Source of the DNA: Streptomyces termitum
GTDB lineage: Bacteria > Actinomycetota > Actinomycetes > Streptomycetales > Streptomycetaceae
Direction of reading: 5' to 3'
DNA: 64,000 bases
Assembly (NCBI RefSeq): GCF_014650175.1
Contig: NZ_BMUL01000008.1
Coordinates: 62,001 to 126,000 of the forward strand
A program made the translations under genes and the position numbers. Positions 41,439-50,550 of the stretch are shown piece by piece. The stretch's first letter is position 1. Each line of letters starts with the position of its first letter. The notes beneath the pieces were generated by a model, which was not told where the DNA came from, searched no databases, and saw only the letters and a list, made by a program, of their open reading frames with translations.

Positions 41439-42962
41439 ATGACCCGTTTCGCCGCACCCGGCACCGAGGGCGCGCTGATGGCGTACCAGCCGCGCTACGA
41501 CCACTGGATCGGCGGCGCGTACGTCGCCCCGGCCGAGGGACGGTACTTCGAGAACCCGAGTCCGGTCGACGGCAGGCCGTTCACCGAGATCGCCCGGGGT
41601 ACGGCCGCGGACGTGGAGCGCGCCCTGGACGCGGCGCACGCCGCCGCTCCGGCGTGGGGCCGCACCCCGGCGGCCGAGCGGTCGACGGTGCTGCTGCGGA
41701 TCGCCGACCGGATGGAGGCGAACCTGGAGGCGCTGGCGGTCGCGGAGACCTGGGACAACGGCAAGCCGGTCCGGGAGACCCTCGCCGCCGACATCCCCCT
41801 CGCCATCGACCACTTCCGCTACTTCGCGGGGGCGCTGCGGGCCCAGGAGGGGACGCTCAGCGAGCTCGACGAGGACACCGTCGCGTACCACTTCCACGAG
41901 CCGCTGGGCGTCGTGGCGCAGATCATCCCGTGGAACTTCCCCATCCTGATGGCGGTGTGGAAGCTGGCGCCGGCGCTGGCCGCGGGCAACGCGGTGGTGC
42001 TGAAGCCGGCCGAACAGACCCCGGCCTCGGTCCACTTCTGGCTGAGCCTGGTCGCCGATCTGCTGCCGCCGGGCGTGCTGAACATCGTCAACGGCTTCGG
42101 CGAGGAGGCGGGCAGGCCGCTCGCCTCCTCGCCCCGGGTCGCGAAGATCGCCTTCACCGGCGAGACCTCGACCGGCCGCCTGATCATGCGGTACGCCACC
42201 GAGAACCTGAAGCCGGTGACGCTGGAGCTGGGCGGCAAGTCGCCGAACATCTTCTTCGACGACGTGTGGGCGGCGGACGACGACTTCCGCGACAAGGCGC
42301 TGGAGGGCTTCACCATGTTCGCCCTCAACCAGGGCGAGGTCTGCACCTGTCCCTCGCGGGCGCTGGTGCAGCGCGGCCACTACGGGGAGTTCATGGAGGC
42401 GGCGGTCGCCCGCACCGAGGCGATCGTGGCGGGCCACCCGCTGGACCCGGCGACGATGATCGGCGCGCAGGCGTCGGCGGAGCAGATGAAGAAGATCCTC
42501 TCCTACCTGGAGATCGGCCAGCGGGAGGGCGCCAAGATCCTGACGGGCGGTCAGCAGGTGGGCCACGGCGGCGACCTGGAGGGCGGCTACTACATCCAGC
42601 CGACGATCTTCGAGGGCGACAACCGCATGCGGATCTTCCAGGAGGAGATCTTCGGCCCGGTCGTGGCGGTGACCTCCTTCACGGACTTCGACGACGCGAT
42701 CCGCACGGCGAACGACACCCTGTACGGCCTCGGCGCCGGAGTCTGGACCCGCGACACCAACACCGCCTACCGCGCGGGCCGCGCCATCCAGGCGGGCCGC
42801 GTCTGGACGAACTGCTACCACGCCTACCCGGCCCACGCGGCCTTCGGCGGCTACAAGCAGTCCGGCATCGGCCGCGAGAACCACCGCATGATGCTCGACC
42901 ACTACCAGCAGACGAAGAACCTGCTGGTCAGCTACTCCCCAAAGAAGCTCGGGTTCTTCTAG
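41439..42962 (+). CDS. NAD+-dependent aldehyde dehydrogenase (ExaC/AcoD type)
   Basis: The protein has 507 residues and is full length for the family. The catalytic Cys302 lies in QGEVCTCPSRAL and the general-base Glu in TLELGGKSPN. The NAD+ site shows IIPWNFPI and the FTGETSTGR loop. The C-terminal ENHRMMLDHYQQTKNLL matches the acetaldehyde/ethanol-linked group. The ATG has GGGAGG upstream. It probably oxidises short aliphatic aldehydes to acids; the true substrate cannot be told. It lies 109 bp behind the GAF regulator, on the same strand. Confidence 0.92.
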   Translation: MTRFAAPGTEGALMAYQPRYDHWIGGAYVAPAEGRYFENPSPVDGRPFTEIARGTAADVERALDAAHAAAPAWGRTPAAERSTVLLRIADRMEANLEALAVAETWDNGKPVRETLAADIPLAIDHFRYFAGALRAQEGTLSELDEDTVAYHFHEPLGVVAQIIPWNFPILMAVWKLAPALAAGNAVVLKPAEQTPASVHFWLSLVADLLPPGVLNIVNGFGEEAGRPLASSPRVAKIAFTGETSTGRLIMRYATENLKPVTLELGGKSPNIFFDDVWAADDDFRDKALEGFTMFALNQGEVCTCPSRALVQRGHYGEFMEAAVARTEAIVAGHPLDPATMIGAQASAEQMKKILSYLEIGQREGAKILTGGQQVGHGGDLEGGYYIQPTIFEGDNRMRIFQEEIFGPVVAVTSFTDFDDAIRTANDTLYGLGAGVWTRDTNTAYRAGRAIQAGRVWTNCYHAYPAHAAFGGYKQSGIGRENHRMMLDHYQQTKNLLVSYSPKKLGFF

Positions 42963-42976
42963 GGGCTGTCCTGCGC

Positions 42977-42999
42977 GTCTTCGTGGGGCCCGCGAAGAC
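42977..42999 (+). terminator. Short hairpin after the aldehyde dehydrogenase gene
   Basis: GTCTTCG at 42977-42983 pairs with CGAAGAC at 42993-42999 around a 9-base loop, 14 bp after the stop codon. It is a modest structure and may act together with the stronger hairpin at 43042. Confidence 0.45.
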
Positions 43000-43041
43000 A
43001 CACAGGCCGTAGGGGGTACGCGGACGGAGGCCGCGTCGGCG

Positions 43042-43071
43042 CGGGTGCCCGGAGCGGGGTCCGGGCGCCCG
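43042..43071. terminator. Hairpin between aldehyde dehydrogenase and EF-hand genes
   Basis: Bases 43042-43053 pair with 43060-43071 (12 bp, one G-T pair) around a 6-base loop. It lies 17 bp beyond the stop of the minus-strand EF-hand gene and is probably bidirectional. Confidence 0.6.
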
Positions 43072-43088
43072 TGCCGTCAGGTCCGGTG

Positions 43089-43292
43089 CTACTTCAGCAG
43101 GGTGCGGAACTCGTCGAAGTCGAGGACCCCGTCGCGGTTGGCGTCGGCCGCCATGGCCTTCTTGACCTCTTCCGCGAGGTGCCCGTGGGCGCCCTCGGCC
43201 TTGAAGCCCTCCGCCAACTCGACGATGTTGATCCGCCCGTCGCCATCCGTGTCGATCTCGTCGAACAGCGCCCTGAGCTCGGCCTCGTTCAC
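43089..43292 (-). CDS. Small EF-hand calcium-binding protein
   Basis: This 67-residue protein consists of two EF-hands. The loops are DTDGDGRINIVE (about 14-25) and DANRDGVLDFDE (about 50-61), each with acidic or hydroxyl ligands at positions 1, 3, 5 and a Glu at 12. It resembles the small cytosolic calcium-buffer or sensor proteins of Streptomyces. The GTG start is preceded by a GAGAGAGG tract. No partner gene is evident. Confidence 0.9.
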   Translation of the reverse strand: MNEAELRALFDEIDTDGDGRINIVELAEGFKAEGAHGHLAEEVKKAMAADANRDGVLDFDEFRTLLK

Positions 43293-43534
43293 GGCATACC
43301 TCTCTCACGTTCACGGGCCCCAGAGGCCCACGTGCGCACCACCCTGCCACACCGCCGGCCGCACACCGGCGGCCGATCCCCCGGAGCGGGGCAGGTGCCG
43401 GGAGGGAGGCGGGGCGCGGTCGAGGTCGGGGGAACGCGCGCGGCGGACCGGGCCGGGGCCGGGCCGCCGTACTCCCTCCGCACCCTCCAGTTCATCGCGA
43501 TCATGGCTTTGACCTGCGGATTTCGTACGCGTCT

Positions 43535-43556
43535 CCCGCGTGAACAGTGGGCGAAC
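43535..43556 (-). promoter_or_regulatory. PHO-box-like direct repeats upstream of the phospholipase C gene
   Basis: Read on the minus strand, GTTCGCCCACT is followed at once by GTTCACGCGGG, two 11-bp units close to the PhoP consensus GTTCACC. They lie 52-74 bp upstream of the phospholipase ATG. The rest of the 316-bp gap (43293-43608) shows no gene. PhoP control of a phosphate-scavenging phospholipase would make sense; the reverse orientation relative to the gene lowers my confidence. Confidence 0.5.
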
Positions 43557-43608
43557 CCCTGGCGCGACGGGTGTCGGAGGCGCCGTAGCGCGTCATAGCC
43601 TCCCCGCC

Positions 43609-46600
43609 ATGTCCGACTTCTCACGCCGCAAGGTCCTCGGCACCCTCGCCGCGGGCTCCGCGCTCTCCGTCCTGCCGCCCTCCCTCCTGACGGCCATGGC
43701 CGCCCCCATGCCGCGCGGTGGTCTGCGGACCATCGAGCACGTCATCGTGCTGATGCAGGAGAACCGTTCCTTCGACAACTACTTCGGTGCGCTCAGGGGT
43801 GTGCGCGGCTTCGGCGACCCGAGAGCGCTGCGGCTGCCCGACGGTACGAGCGTGTTCGAGCAGCCCCGCTCCGGCGGGCCCGCCGTCCCGCCGTTCTCCG
43901 CGCGGCGGGCGGCCGTCGAGGCCGGACGGCCCGAGAGCGACATCCAGTACCTCGGTTCGCTGCCGCACGGTTTCGCCGACGGGGTGCAGGCCCGCGCGAA
44001 CGGCTGGTGGAACGACTGGGTCGCGGCCAAGGGCCAGAGCACCATGGCCCACTACGACCGGCGCGACATCCCGCTCCAGTACGAACTCGCCGACCGCTTC
44101 ACCCTCTGCGACGCCTACCACTGCTCCGTCTTCGGCTCCACGAACCCCAACCGCAACTACCTGTGGACCGGCACCACCGGCTTCGAGCCCGGCGGCGGGG
44201 GCCGGGCCGTCACCAACGCCGCCTACTCCTACGGCCACGCCGGCTACGACTGGACCACCTATCCGGAGCGGCTGGAGGCCGCCGGGGTGTCCTGGCAGAT
44301 CTACCAGGAGTGGGACAACTTCACCGACAACGCGGTGGAGTACTTCAAGCCGTGGAAGCGGATCGGCCGGAAGATCCTCACCTCCGCCGGGTTCCCGTAC
44401 GCCACCACCGAGGAGTTCTACGACAAGCTGTGGGCGAAGGGCGAGGGCGAGCGGCGGGCCGACCTGGCCCGGTTCCGCACAGCGGTCGACGCCCTCCCCG
44501 AGGGCGAGCGGCGGCTGTTCCTGCGCGGCGCCCACCGCTCCGAACCGGGCACCCTGATCACCCGGATCAAGGCCGACATCAAGGCCGGGACCCTCCCGAA
44601 GGTCAGTTGGGTGGTCCCCACGGCCGCGCTGTCCGAACACCCCAGCTCCTCCACGCCCGTCGGCAGCGCCGGCCTCGTCCACGACCTGCTGGACGCCATC
44701 GCCTCGGACCCGAAGACCTGGTCGAAGACCGCGCTGTTCATCAACTTCGACGAGAACGACGGCTACTTCGACCACGTCCCCGCCCCCACCGCCCCCCGGC
44801 CGGACGGCGGCGACGGCGACGACTGGGTGGGCGGCCGTCCCGTCGGCCCGGGACCGCGCGTCCCGATGACCGTGGTGTCCCCCTGGACGGTCGGCGGATT
44901 CGTGAACTCCGAACTCTTCGACCACACCTCGGTGATCCGGTTCCTGGAGAAGTGGACCGGGGTCCAGGAACCGAACATCAGTGCCTGGCGGCGCAGCGTC
45001 TTCGGCGACCTGACCTCCGTGTTCGACTTCGACCGCGCCCACCGGCAGCCCGAGGTGGAACGGCCCGGCGCGGTCCCGGCGCCGGTCGGCCGCTGGAACC
45101 CGGTGCCGCCGACGGCACAGGAGCGATCCGTCCAGGAGCCCGGCGTCCGCGCCACCCGGCCCTCCCCGTACCGGCTCTCGCTGCGCGCCACCGTCACCGA
45201 CACCGAGGTGCGGCTGGGGCTCGGCAACGAGGGGCGGCGGACCGCCGCGATCACCGCGTACCCGGGGGACGGGACCGCCCCGCGCACCTGGACCGTGGCC
45301 GGCCGGGACCGCGCCACCGACAGCCTGCCGTACGGCCCCGGGGGCTACGACCTCCAGGTGCACGGCCCCGGCTGGGCCCTGTGGGAACTGCGCGGCTCAG
45401 GCATCGGCGCCGAGGCGCACGTCGTGGAGCGCGCCCACGCCCGCAGTGTGGACGTGGAGTGCGCCAACCCGTCGGGACGGACCCGGACCCTCCTGATCGG
45501 CGAGTCCACCCATCCGCGGCACGGCGAGGGCGGCGTACGGACCGTCCGGCTGGCGCCCGGCCGGAAGCGGACCGTGTCCGTGCCGCTCGCCCGGCACGGC
45601 TGGTACGACATCGTGGTGCTCGACGAGGACGACCCGCGCTTCCTGCGGCGGATGGCCGGTCGGCCCGCGGACGCCGGACCGGGCGCCACCGACCCGGCGA
45701 TCGGCACCGGACCGGTGCTGAGCGCGGCGCTCACCCTGCCGGAGCCACTGCCCCCGCTGACCGCCCCGTTCGTGCAGGGCAGCCCCGCCGAGGTGGCGGT
45801 GCGCGTGCGCAACGAGGGGAGCGGCCGGCTGCGGAACCTCGCGGTGTCGCTGTCGGCCCCGGCCGGCTGGACGGTCGAGCCCGCCGGGCCGGTCCCGCGG
45901 ACCCTGCCCGGCGGCGGCTCGGCGGACCTGCGGTTCACCGTCACGCCCGCGGCGGACGCCACCGCCGGCACGCTCGCCGTCGCCGCCCGCGCCGAGGGCG
46001 ACGGCCTGCTGCGGATCGCGGACACCCGGGGCCGGGCCGAGGTCGCCCGCGCGGTGAGCCTCGCCCTGACCGCGCCGGCGAGTTCTCCCGGCACCGACGG
46101 CTGCGCGCTGTACCCGGGGGAGCCGCTGGCCGTGACCGCGACCGTCACCAACGCGGGGAGCGCCCCGCTCACCGCCCTGTCGGCGGCGCTGGCGGTGCCG
46201 GAGGGGTGGCGGGCCGAACCGGCCGACGGCACCCCCGGCTCGGTTCCGGCCCGTACGTCGGTGAAGGTGGTCTGGAAGGTCACGGCGCCCGCCTCGGCGG
46301 CCCGGACCGCGGCGACGCTGACGGCGACCGTCGGCGGACGCGGCGCGGGCGGCGCGGCGGTGGAGCGGACCGGGACACTGGCCGTCCGGGTGGGGCCGGT
46401 GATGACCGGCTACCTGCTCGGCGAGAACTTCGAGTCCCTCGCCGACCGGCTGGCCCCGGCCACCGACCTGAGCCGTCCGGGGCTGCGGGGCTGGACGCGG
46501 ACCGCGCCCGAGGGGTGGACGGTCACCAACGCGGCCGGGATGCCGCGGGGCACGGAGGAACTCGACGGCTGGTCGTTCCTGTCCCGGCAGTTCTGGTTCC

Positions 46601-47049
46601 CGGCCGGCCAGGAACGCGGCGCGTTCAGCCGGTCCCTGGGCGTCGTCGCCGTCGCCGACCCCGACGACTGGGACGACACGGGCAGCCCGTCCGCCCGCGG
46701 CGCCTTCGACTCGACGCTGACGACGCCCCCGGTCGCGATCCCGGCGGGGACCCCGACGCTGTACCTGGGCTTCGACTCCCACTACCGGCAGGAGAGCCCG
46801 CAGGAGGCCGAGGTGACCGTGGTCTTCGACACCGGCGCCACCTCCCGGGTGCTGCACTACTCCGGTGCCGCGTCGGGGAACACCAACGGCGGCCGCGACC
46901 AGCAGAACCGCCTCGTCACCTGTTCCTTCCCGGTGCCGGCCGACGCGCGCTCGGTGAAGGTGGGCTTCCGGGTCCACCACGCGGGCAACAACTGGTTCTG
47001 GGCCGTGGACAACATCCGGCTGGGCACCTCCCCCGTCGTCGACGCCTGA
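43609..47049 (+). CDS. Tat-exported phosphocholine-type phospholipase C with long C-terminal extension
   Basis: The protein has 1146 residues. The N terminus SRRKVLG followed by a hydrophobic stretch is a twin-arginine signal (about 1-32). The phosphoesterase domain (about 38-460) has ENRSFDNYFG near residue 50 and NFDENDGYFDH near 380, typical of the non-haemolytic, phosphatidylcholine-preferring family. Two C-terminal family repeats (DUF756-like) span about 519-700. Known members end there, near 680-720 residues. This one continues with two NEW3/CARDB-like beta domains (about 702-930) and a final 215-residue beta-sandwich with aromatic-rich segments, possibly for surface or carbohydrate attachment. 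No good ribosome-binding site is near the ATG. It probably scavenges phosphate from phospholipids. Confidence 0.88.
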   Translation: MSDFSRRKVLGTLAAGSALSVLPPSLLTAMAAPMPRGGLRTIEHVIVLMQENRSFDNYFGALRGVRGFGDPRALRLPDGTSVFEQPRSGGPAVPPFSARRAAVEAGRPESDIQYLGSLPHGFADGVQARANGWWNDWVAAKGQSTMAHYDRRDIPLQYELADRFTLCDAYHCSVFGSTNPNRNYLWTGTTGFEPGGGGRAVTNAAYSYGHAGYDWTTYPERLEAAGVSWQIYQEWDNFTDNAVEYFKPWKRIGRKILTSAGFPYATTEEFYDKLWAKGEGERRADLARFRTAVDALPEGERRLFLRGAHRSEPGTLITRIKADIKAGTLPKVSWVVPTAALSEHPSSSTPVGSAGLVHDLLDAIASDPKTWSKTALFINFDENDGYFDHVPAPTAPRPDGGDGDDWVGGRPVGPGPRVPMTVVSPWTVGGFVNSELFDHTSVIRFLEKWTGVQEPNISAWRRSVFGDLTSVFDFDRAHRQPEVERPGAVPAPVGRWNPVPPTAQERSVQEPGVRATRPSPYRLSLRATVTDTEVRLGLGNEGRRTAAITAYPGDGTAPRTWTVAGRDRATDSLPYGPGGYDLQVHGPGWALWELRGSGIGAEAHVVERAHARSVDVECANPSGRTRTLLIGESTHPRHGEGGVRTVRLAPGRKRTVSVPLARHGWYDIVVLDEDDPRFLRRMAGRPADAGPGATDPAIGTGPVLSAALTLPEPLPPLTAPFVQGSPAEVAVRVRNEGSGRLRNLAVSLSAPAGWTVEPAGPVPRTLPGGGSADLRFTVTPAADATAGTLAVAARAEGDGLLRIADTRGRAEVARAVSLALTAPASSPGTDGCALYPGEPLAVTATVTNAGSAPLTALSAALAVPEGWRAEPADGTPGSVPARTSVKVVWKVTAPASAARTAATLTATVGGRGAGGAAVERTGTLAVRVGPVMTGYLLGENFESLADRLAPATDLSRPGLRGWTRTAPEGWTVTNAAGMPRGTEELDGWSFLSRQFWFPAGQERGAFSRSLGVVAVADPDDWDDTGSPSARGAFDSTLTTPPVAIPAGTPTLYLGFDSHYRQESPQEAEVTVVFDTGATSRVLHYSGAASGNTNGGRDQQNRLVTCSFPVPADARSVKVGFRVHHAGNNWFWAVDNIRLGTSPVVDA

Positions 47050-47054
47050 CCGGC

Positions 47055-47097
47055 CCCGGCTCCGCCCCGTCCCCACCGGGGGCGGGGCGGAGCCGGG
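47055..47097. terminator. 20-bp hairpin between phospholipase C and DUF5685 genes
   Basis: Bases 47055-47074 pair with 47078-47097 with one G-T pair and a 3-base loop. It fills the gap between two convergent genes and so is a likely bidirectional terminator. Confidence 0.75.
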
Positions 47098-48459
47098 TCA
47101 GTCGCAGCAGTCGCAGCAGCACTTGCAGGGGTTGCAGCAGCCGTCCCCGCAACCGTCGCCCGAGCCGCCGCGGGAGCCGCCGGAGCCGCCCGAGCCGTGG
47201 CCGCCGCCCGAACCGCCGGACCAGCCGCCCGAGTTGCCGCCCGAATGGCCACCGCCGCCGCCCCGGCCGCCGAACCAGCCGTCTCCGGAACCGTCCCGGC
47301 CCGAGCCGCCGTCGCGGTTCCCGTCGCCGAACTGTACGGGTTCCACGTCGCCGTCGTCCGTGTCGTCGGCGCAGCGGCAGCACTCGTAGCAGAGCCGGCA
47401 GTCGGCGCACAGGCGGCGCCAGGCGCGGCATCGCCGGCACTCCCCGTCCGGCGGGCGGTTCGCCGCCTCCGCGCCGCCCCGCGGGGCCGTACCGGTGAGC
47501 GCCCCGACTCCGCAGGCGTGTTCGGGTTCCTCGGTGCGGCGGCCCAGCCGGGGCAGGAAGCGGGGGGCGTCGGCCGACCGGCGGTGGTCGCGGTGGTGGC
47601 GGTGGCGGGGGTCGAAGGCGCGGTCGACGGCGCGCTCCAACTCGCCGCCGAGCAGGGTCCGTACCAGACGGCCGTCGACGAAGTCGGCCTCGGACAGGGC
47701 GAGTCGGATGCCGTGGACGGCGTCGTCGCAGAGCCGCCGGACCTCGGCGCGGTCCGTGCCCGTCGCGGCGACCGGGTTCCAGGCGCCCGACGCGGCGTCC
47801 TCCTCCAGGTCCTCCACGGCGTCCAGCAGGTGCGCCAGCCGTCCGAAGAGGCGCCCGGCCTCCGCGAGCGGTTCGGCGTTGCCGGGGCGGCCGGTGAGGG
47901 TCGCGGTGTGGGCGAAGGCCGCCGCGGTGGCCGTCTCGGTGGGCTCCGTGACCGTCAGCAGCGATCCGCCCGGGAGGATCCCGCGCTCGATCTCCTGCTG
48001 GCGCTCGACCGCCCCGAGGAGCACCCCGGTGTCGAAGCCGAGCCGTTCGCCGCCGGCGGCGCCCGCGCGCTCCCAGCCCCGGGCGACCCTGCGCGCCGCC
48101 AGGGCGACCGGGCGGCGTGCCACCAGGCCGTCGCCGTCGGCCACGTGGTCGCGGATCTTCGCCGCGGCCAGCACCAGCGACACCGTCGCCGCCAGCCGCG
48201 CGCCCTCGCCCCGGGCCACGTCCGCCGACCGCATGCCGCGCAGCGGGCAGGGTCCGGCGGCCCTCCGCCAGTCCCCGGTGCGCTCCGACTGCGCCTCGGT
48301 CAGCACCGAGACGATCAGGCCGTCATAGTTGGTGGCCACCCGCGCGAACTGCCCGTACTCGCCGCGCAGCGCCAGGCACAGCCCGCACAGGTGCGCCATC
48401 CACTCGGTGCGCAGGCCCTCGCCCAGGCGGTGACGGCACGGTCTGATGATTCCGAACAA
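47098..48459 (-). CDS. DUF5685 protein with Gly/Ser-rich and Cys-rich tail
   Basis: The protein has 453 residues. The start MFGIIRPCRHRL and the CGLCLALRGEYG segment are typical of DUF5685, an actinobacterial family of unknown function that is mostly helical. A TTG start is used; homology begins at that codon. After about residue 330 the protein changes: a CRRCRAWRRLCADCRLCYECC cluster, then about 50 residues of Gly/Ser/Asp, then a terminal block with nine Cys. The Cys clusters could bind zinc, iron or other metals, or form a disulfide-linked tail; no export signal is visible. Confidence 0.8.
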   Translation of the reverse strand: MFGIIRPCRHRLGEGLRTEWMAHLCGLCLALRGEYGQFARVATNYDGLIVSVLTEAQSERTGDWRRAAGPCPLRGMRSADVARGEGARLAATVSLVLAAAKIRDHVADGDGLVARRPVALAARRVARGWERAGAAGGERLGFDTGVLLGAVERQQEIERGILPGGSLLTVTEPTETATAAAFAHTATLTGRPGNAEPLAEAGRLFGRLAHLLDAVEDLEEDAASGAWNPVAATGTDRAEVRRLCDDAVHGIRLALSEADFVDGRLVRTLLGGELERAVDRAFDPRHRHHRDHRRSADAPRFLPRLGRRTEEPEHACGVGALTGTAPRGGAEAANRPPDGECRRCRAWRRLCADCRLCYECCRCADDTDDGDVEPVQFGDGNRDGGSGRDGSGDGWFGGRGGGGGHSGGNSGGWSGGSGGGHGSGGSGGSRGGSGDGCGDGCCNPCKCCCDCCD

Positions 48460-48597
48460 GGCGGTTCCCCCGTAGCAACGACTCCCCCGAGGCGCCCGCT
48501 CGGACGCCTCACGGATCAGGATCCTAGAGGGTCGCCCTCCGGCGGGTTCCCGGGGAAGTCCGGTGGGTCTCCCGGGGAAGCCCGGCGCCGGGCGGGG

Positions 48598-49833
48598 TCA
48601 GCGCGCCGACCGCTCCAGCGCGGCGAGGACCGGCGCCACGCCGTCCTCCGCCGCCAGCCGGCCGGCGAGCGCGCGGGCCCGCTCGCCGTGGACGCCGTCC
48701 CGCGTCGCCCGGCGCAGGGCGGGGGCCAGGGTCCCGGCGGTGAGCCGGGGCAGCGGAATCGCCCCGGGGGCGGTGCCCAGCGCGGTCAGCCGGGACGCCC
48801 AGAACGCCGCGTCGAACTGGACCGGCACCGGCACGGCGGGCACTCCGGCGCGCAGGACGGCGCCGGTCGTGCCCGCTCCCGCGTGGTGGACGACGGCGGC
48901 GGTCCGGGGGAAGAGCAGGGAGTGCGGCACCTCGTCGACGGTCAGGATGTCGTCGTCGCCGGCCCCGAGCCCCGCCCAGCCGCGCTGGACGATCCCGCGC
49001 ACCTTCGCGGCGCGCAGCGCGGCGACGATCTCGCGGCTGGTCCGCTCGGGGTCGGGCACGGTGGCGCTGCCCAGGCCGACGAAGACGGGCGGGGGCCCGG
49101 CGTCGAGGAAGTCCTCCAGCTCCGGGGAGAGCCGTCCCGTCTCGTGCGGCCACCAGTATCCGGCGATCTCCAGCTCGGCGGGCCAGTCCCGGGGGCGGGG
49201 GACGACGAGTCCGCTGTAGCCGTGCAGCACCGGCCTCGGCCGGCGGCGGCGGCCCGTGGGGCGGAGCCCGTACCGGCGCAGGGAGCGCACGGGCTCGGTG
49301 AAGAGGAGCTCCACCGCGCCCATGACGACGCGGCCGCTCAGCCGGTTCCCCACCGCGCCCAGGGAGCGGGTGCCCAGGACGGGGGCGGGGAACTCGCGGG
49401 TCGGGTGGAGCGGCTGGAGGTGCAGTCCGAGGGCGGGCACGGACAGGGCGTCGGCAAGGGCGTATCCGAGCGGTCCCACCGCTCCGCCGACCAGCAGGAC
49501 GTCGCCCCCGCGGGCCGCCGCCACCAGGCCCTCGGTCATCGCGTCGGCCACCGTCCGGGCCATGGAGGCCAGCCGGACGAGCTTCCCGGCGCCGCTGCTC
49601 GCGTCGTGCAGCCGCCGGCCGCGCGCGGAGTGCAACTCGGCCCTGGGGTCGACGGGCAGCGGGTGGAACCGCACGCCCGATCCCGCCACCAGGGGCTCGA
49701 ACACCCCGTGCGTGGCGAGCGTCACCTCGTGCCCGGCCCGTACGAGACCGGCGCCCAGACCCGTGTACGGCGCGACGTCGCCCCGCGACCCCGCCGTCAT
49801 CATCACGATGCGCACCCGGTCAGTGTGCCGCAC
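48598..49833 (-). CDS. GT1-family glycosyltransferase (UGT/MGT-like)
   Basis: The protein has at most 411 residues; the start may instead be the GTG at 49815, six codons in, which sits directly before RIVMMTAGSRGD. Neither start has a ribosome-binding site. It is a GT-B fold enzyme: the N-terminal half begins with the SRGD loop and the C-terminal half carries the nucleotide-sugar region (VFVGLGSAT, VDEVPHSLLFP, then VVHHAGAGTTGAVLRAGVP). This resembles sterol and macrolide glycosyltransferases. The acceptor is unknown. It stands alone between DUF5685 and the two-component operon. Confidence 0.85.
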   Translation of the reverse strand: MRHTDRVRIVMMTAGSRGDVAPYTGLGAGLVRAGHEVTLATHGVFEPLVAGSGVRFHPLPVDPRAELHSARGRRLHDASSGAGKLVRLASMARTVADAMTEGLVAAARGGDVLLVGGAVGPLGYALADALSVPALGLHLQPLHPTREFPAPVLGTRSLGAVGNRLSGRVVMGAVELLFTEPVRSLRRYGLRPTGRRRRPRPVLHGYSGLVVPRPRDWPAELEIAGYWWPHETGRLSPELEDFLDAGPPPVFVGLGSATVPDPERTSREIVAALRAAKVRGIVQRGWAGLGAGDDDILTVDEVPHSLLFPRTAAVVHHAGAGTTGAVLRAGVPAVPVPVQFDAAFWASRLTALGTAPGAIPLPRLTAGTLAPALRRATRDGVHGERARALAGRLAAEDGVAPVLAALERSAR

Positions 49834-49881
49834 GGGGGCGGGGCGGCGGGGGAAATGGGGAGAGGACGCCCCGGGCGGGTG

Positions 49882-50550
49882 TCAGGGTTCGATGAGCCCG
49901 GCCCGGATGGCGTACCGGGTCAGCTCCAGGCGGTCCTTGAGGCCGAGCTTCTGGAGGATGTTGGCGCGGTGCCGCTCCACCGTCTTCGGGCTGATGAAGA
50001 GCAGGTCCCCGATCTCCTTCGAGGTGTGGCCCTCCGCGACCAGCTTGAGGATCTCCTCCTCGCGCTCGGTGACCGGCCGTTCGGGCAGGCCCGCGCCGGA
50101 CCGCGCCCGGTCGAGGTAGCTGCGGATCAGCGCGGTCTCGGCGCCGGGGTAGATGAACGGCTCGTCGCGCAGGGCGGCCCGGCACGCCTCCACCAGGTCC
50201 CGGTCGGCGACGGACTTCGGGACGTAGCCGTTGGCGCCGGCCCGCAGCGCCTCGAAGAAGTACTCCTCGTTGTCGTACATGGTGAGCATGAGGATGCGCA
50301 GGCCGGGCCGGAGCCGGGCCAGTTCGCGGGCGGCCTGGAGGCCGGTCATGCGGGGCATGGCGATGTCCAGGACGGCCAGGTCGAGCGCGTCGTCGCGGCG
50401 GGCGGCGGCGACGCCCTCGGCCCCGTCCCCGGCCTCCGCCACGACCTCCAGGTCCGGTTCGGCGTCGAGGATCAGCCGGACCCCGCGCCGGACCAGCGCG
50501 TGGTCGTCGACGAGCAGGATCCGGGCGGGCGTGCGTGCGGGGGTGGTCAT
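49882..50550 (-). CDS. NarL/FixJ-family response regulator
   Basis: The protein has 222 residues. The receiver domain has DDH near residues 16-18, the phospho-acceptor Asp in LAVLDIAMPR and Lys in YVPKS. The LuxR-type helix-turn-helix near 155-215 has LTEREEEILKLVAEGHTSKEI-like sequence (here VTEREEEIL) and SPKTVERHRANIL. Its ATG overlaps the stop of the kinase gene upstream (ATGA), so the two form a coupled pair. Confidence 0.93.
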   Translation of the reverse strand: MTTPARTPARILLVDDHALVRRGVRLILDAEPDLEVVAEAGDGAEGVAAARRDDALDLAVLDIAMPRMTGLQAARELARLRPGLRILMLTMYDNEEYFFEALRAGANGYVPKSVADRDLVEACRAALRDEPFIYPGAETALIRSYLDRARSGAGLPERPVTEREEEILKLVAEGHTSKEIGDLLFISPKTVERHRANILQKLGLKDRLELTRYAIRAGLIEP

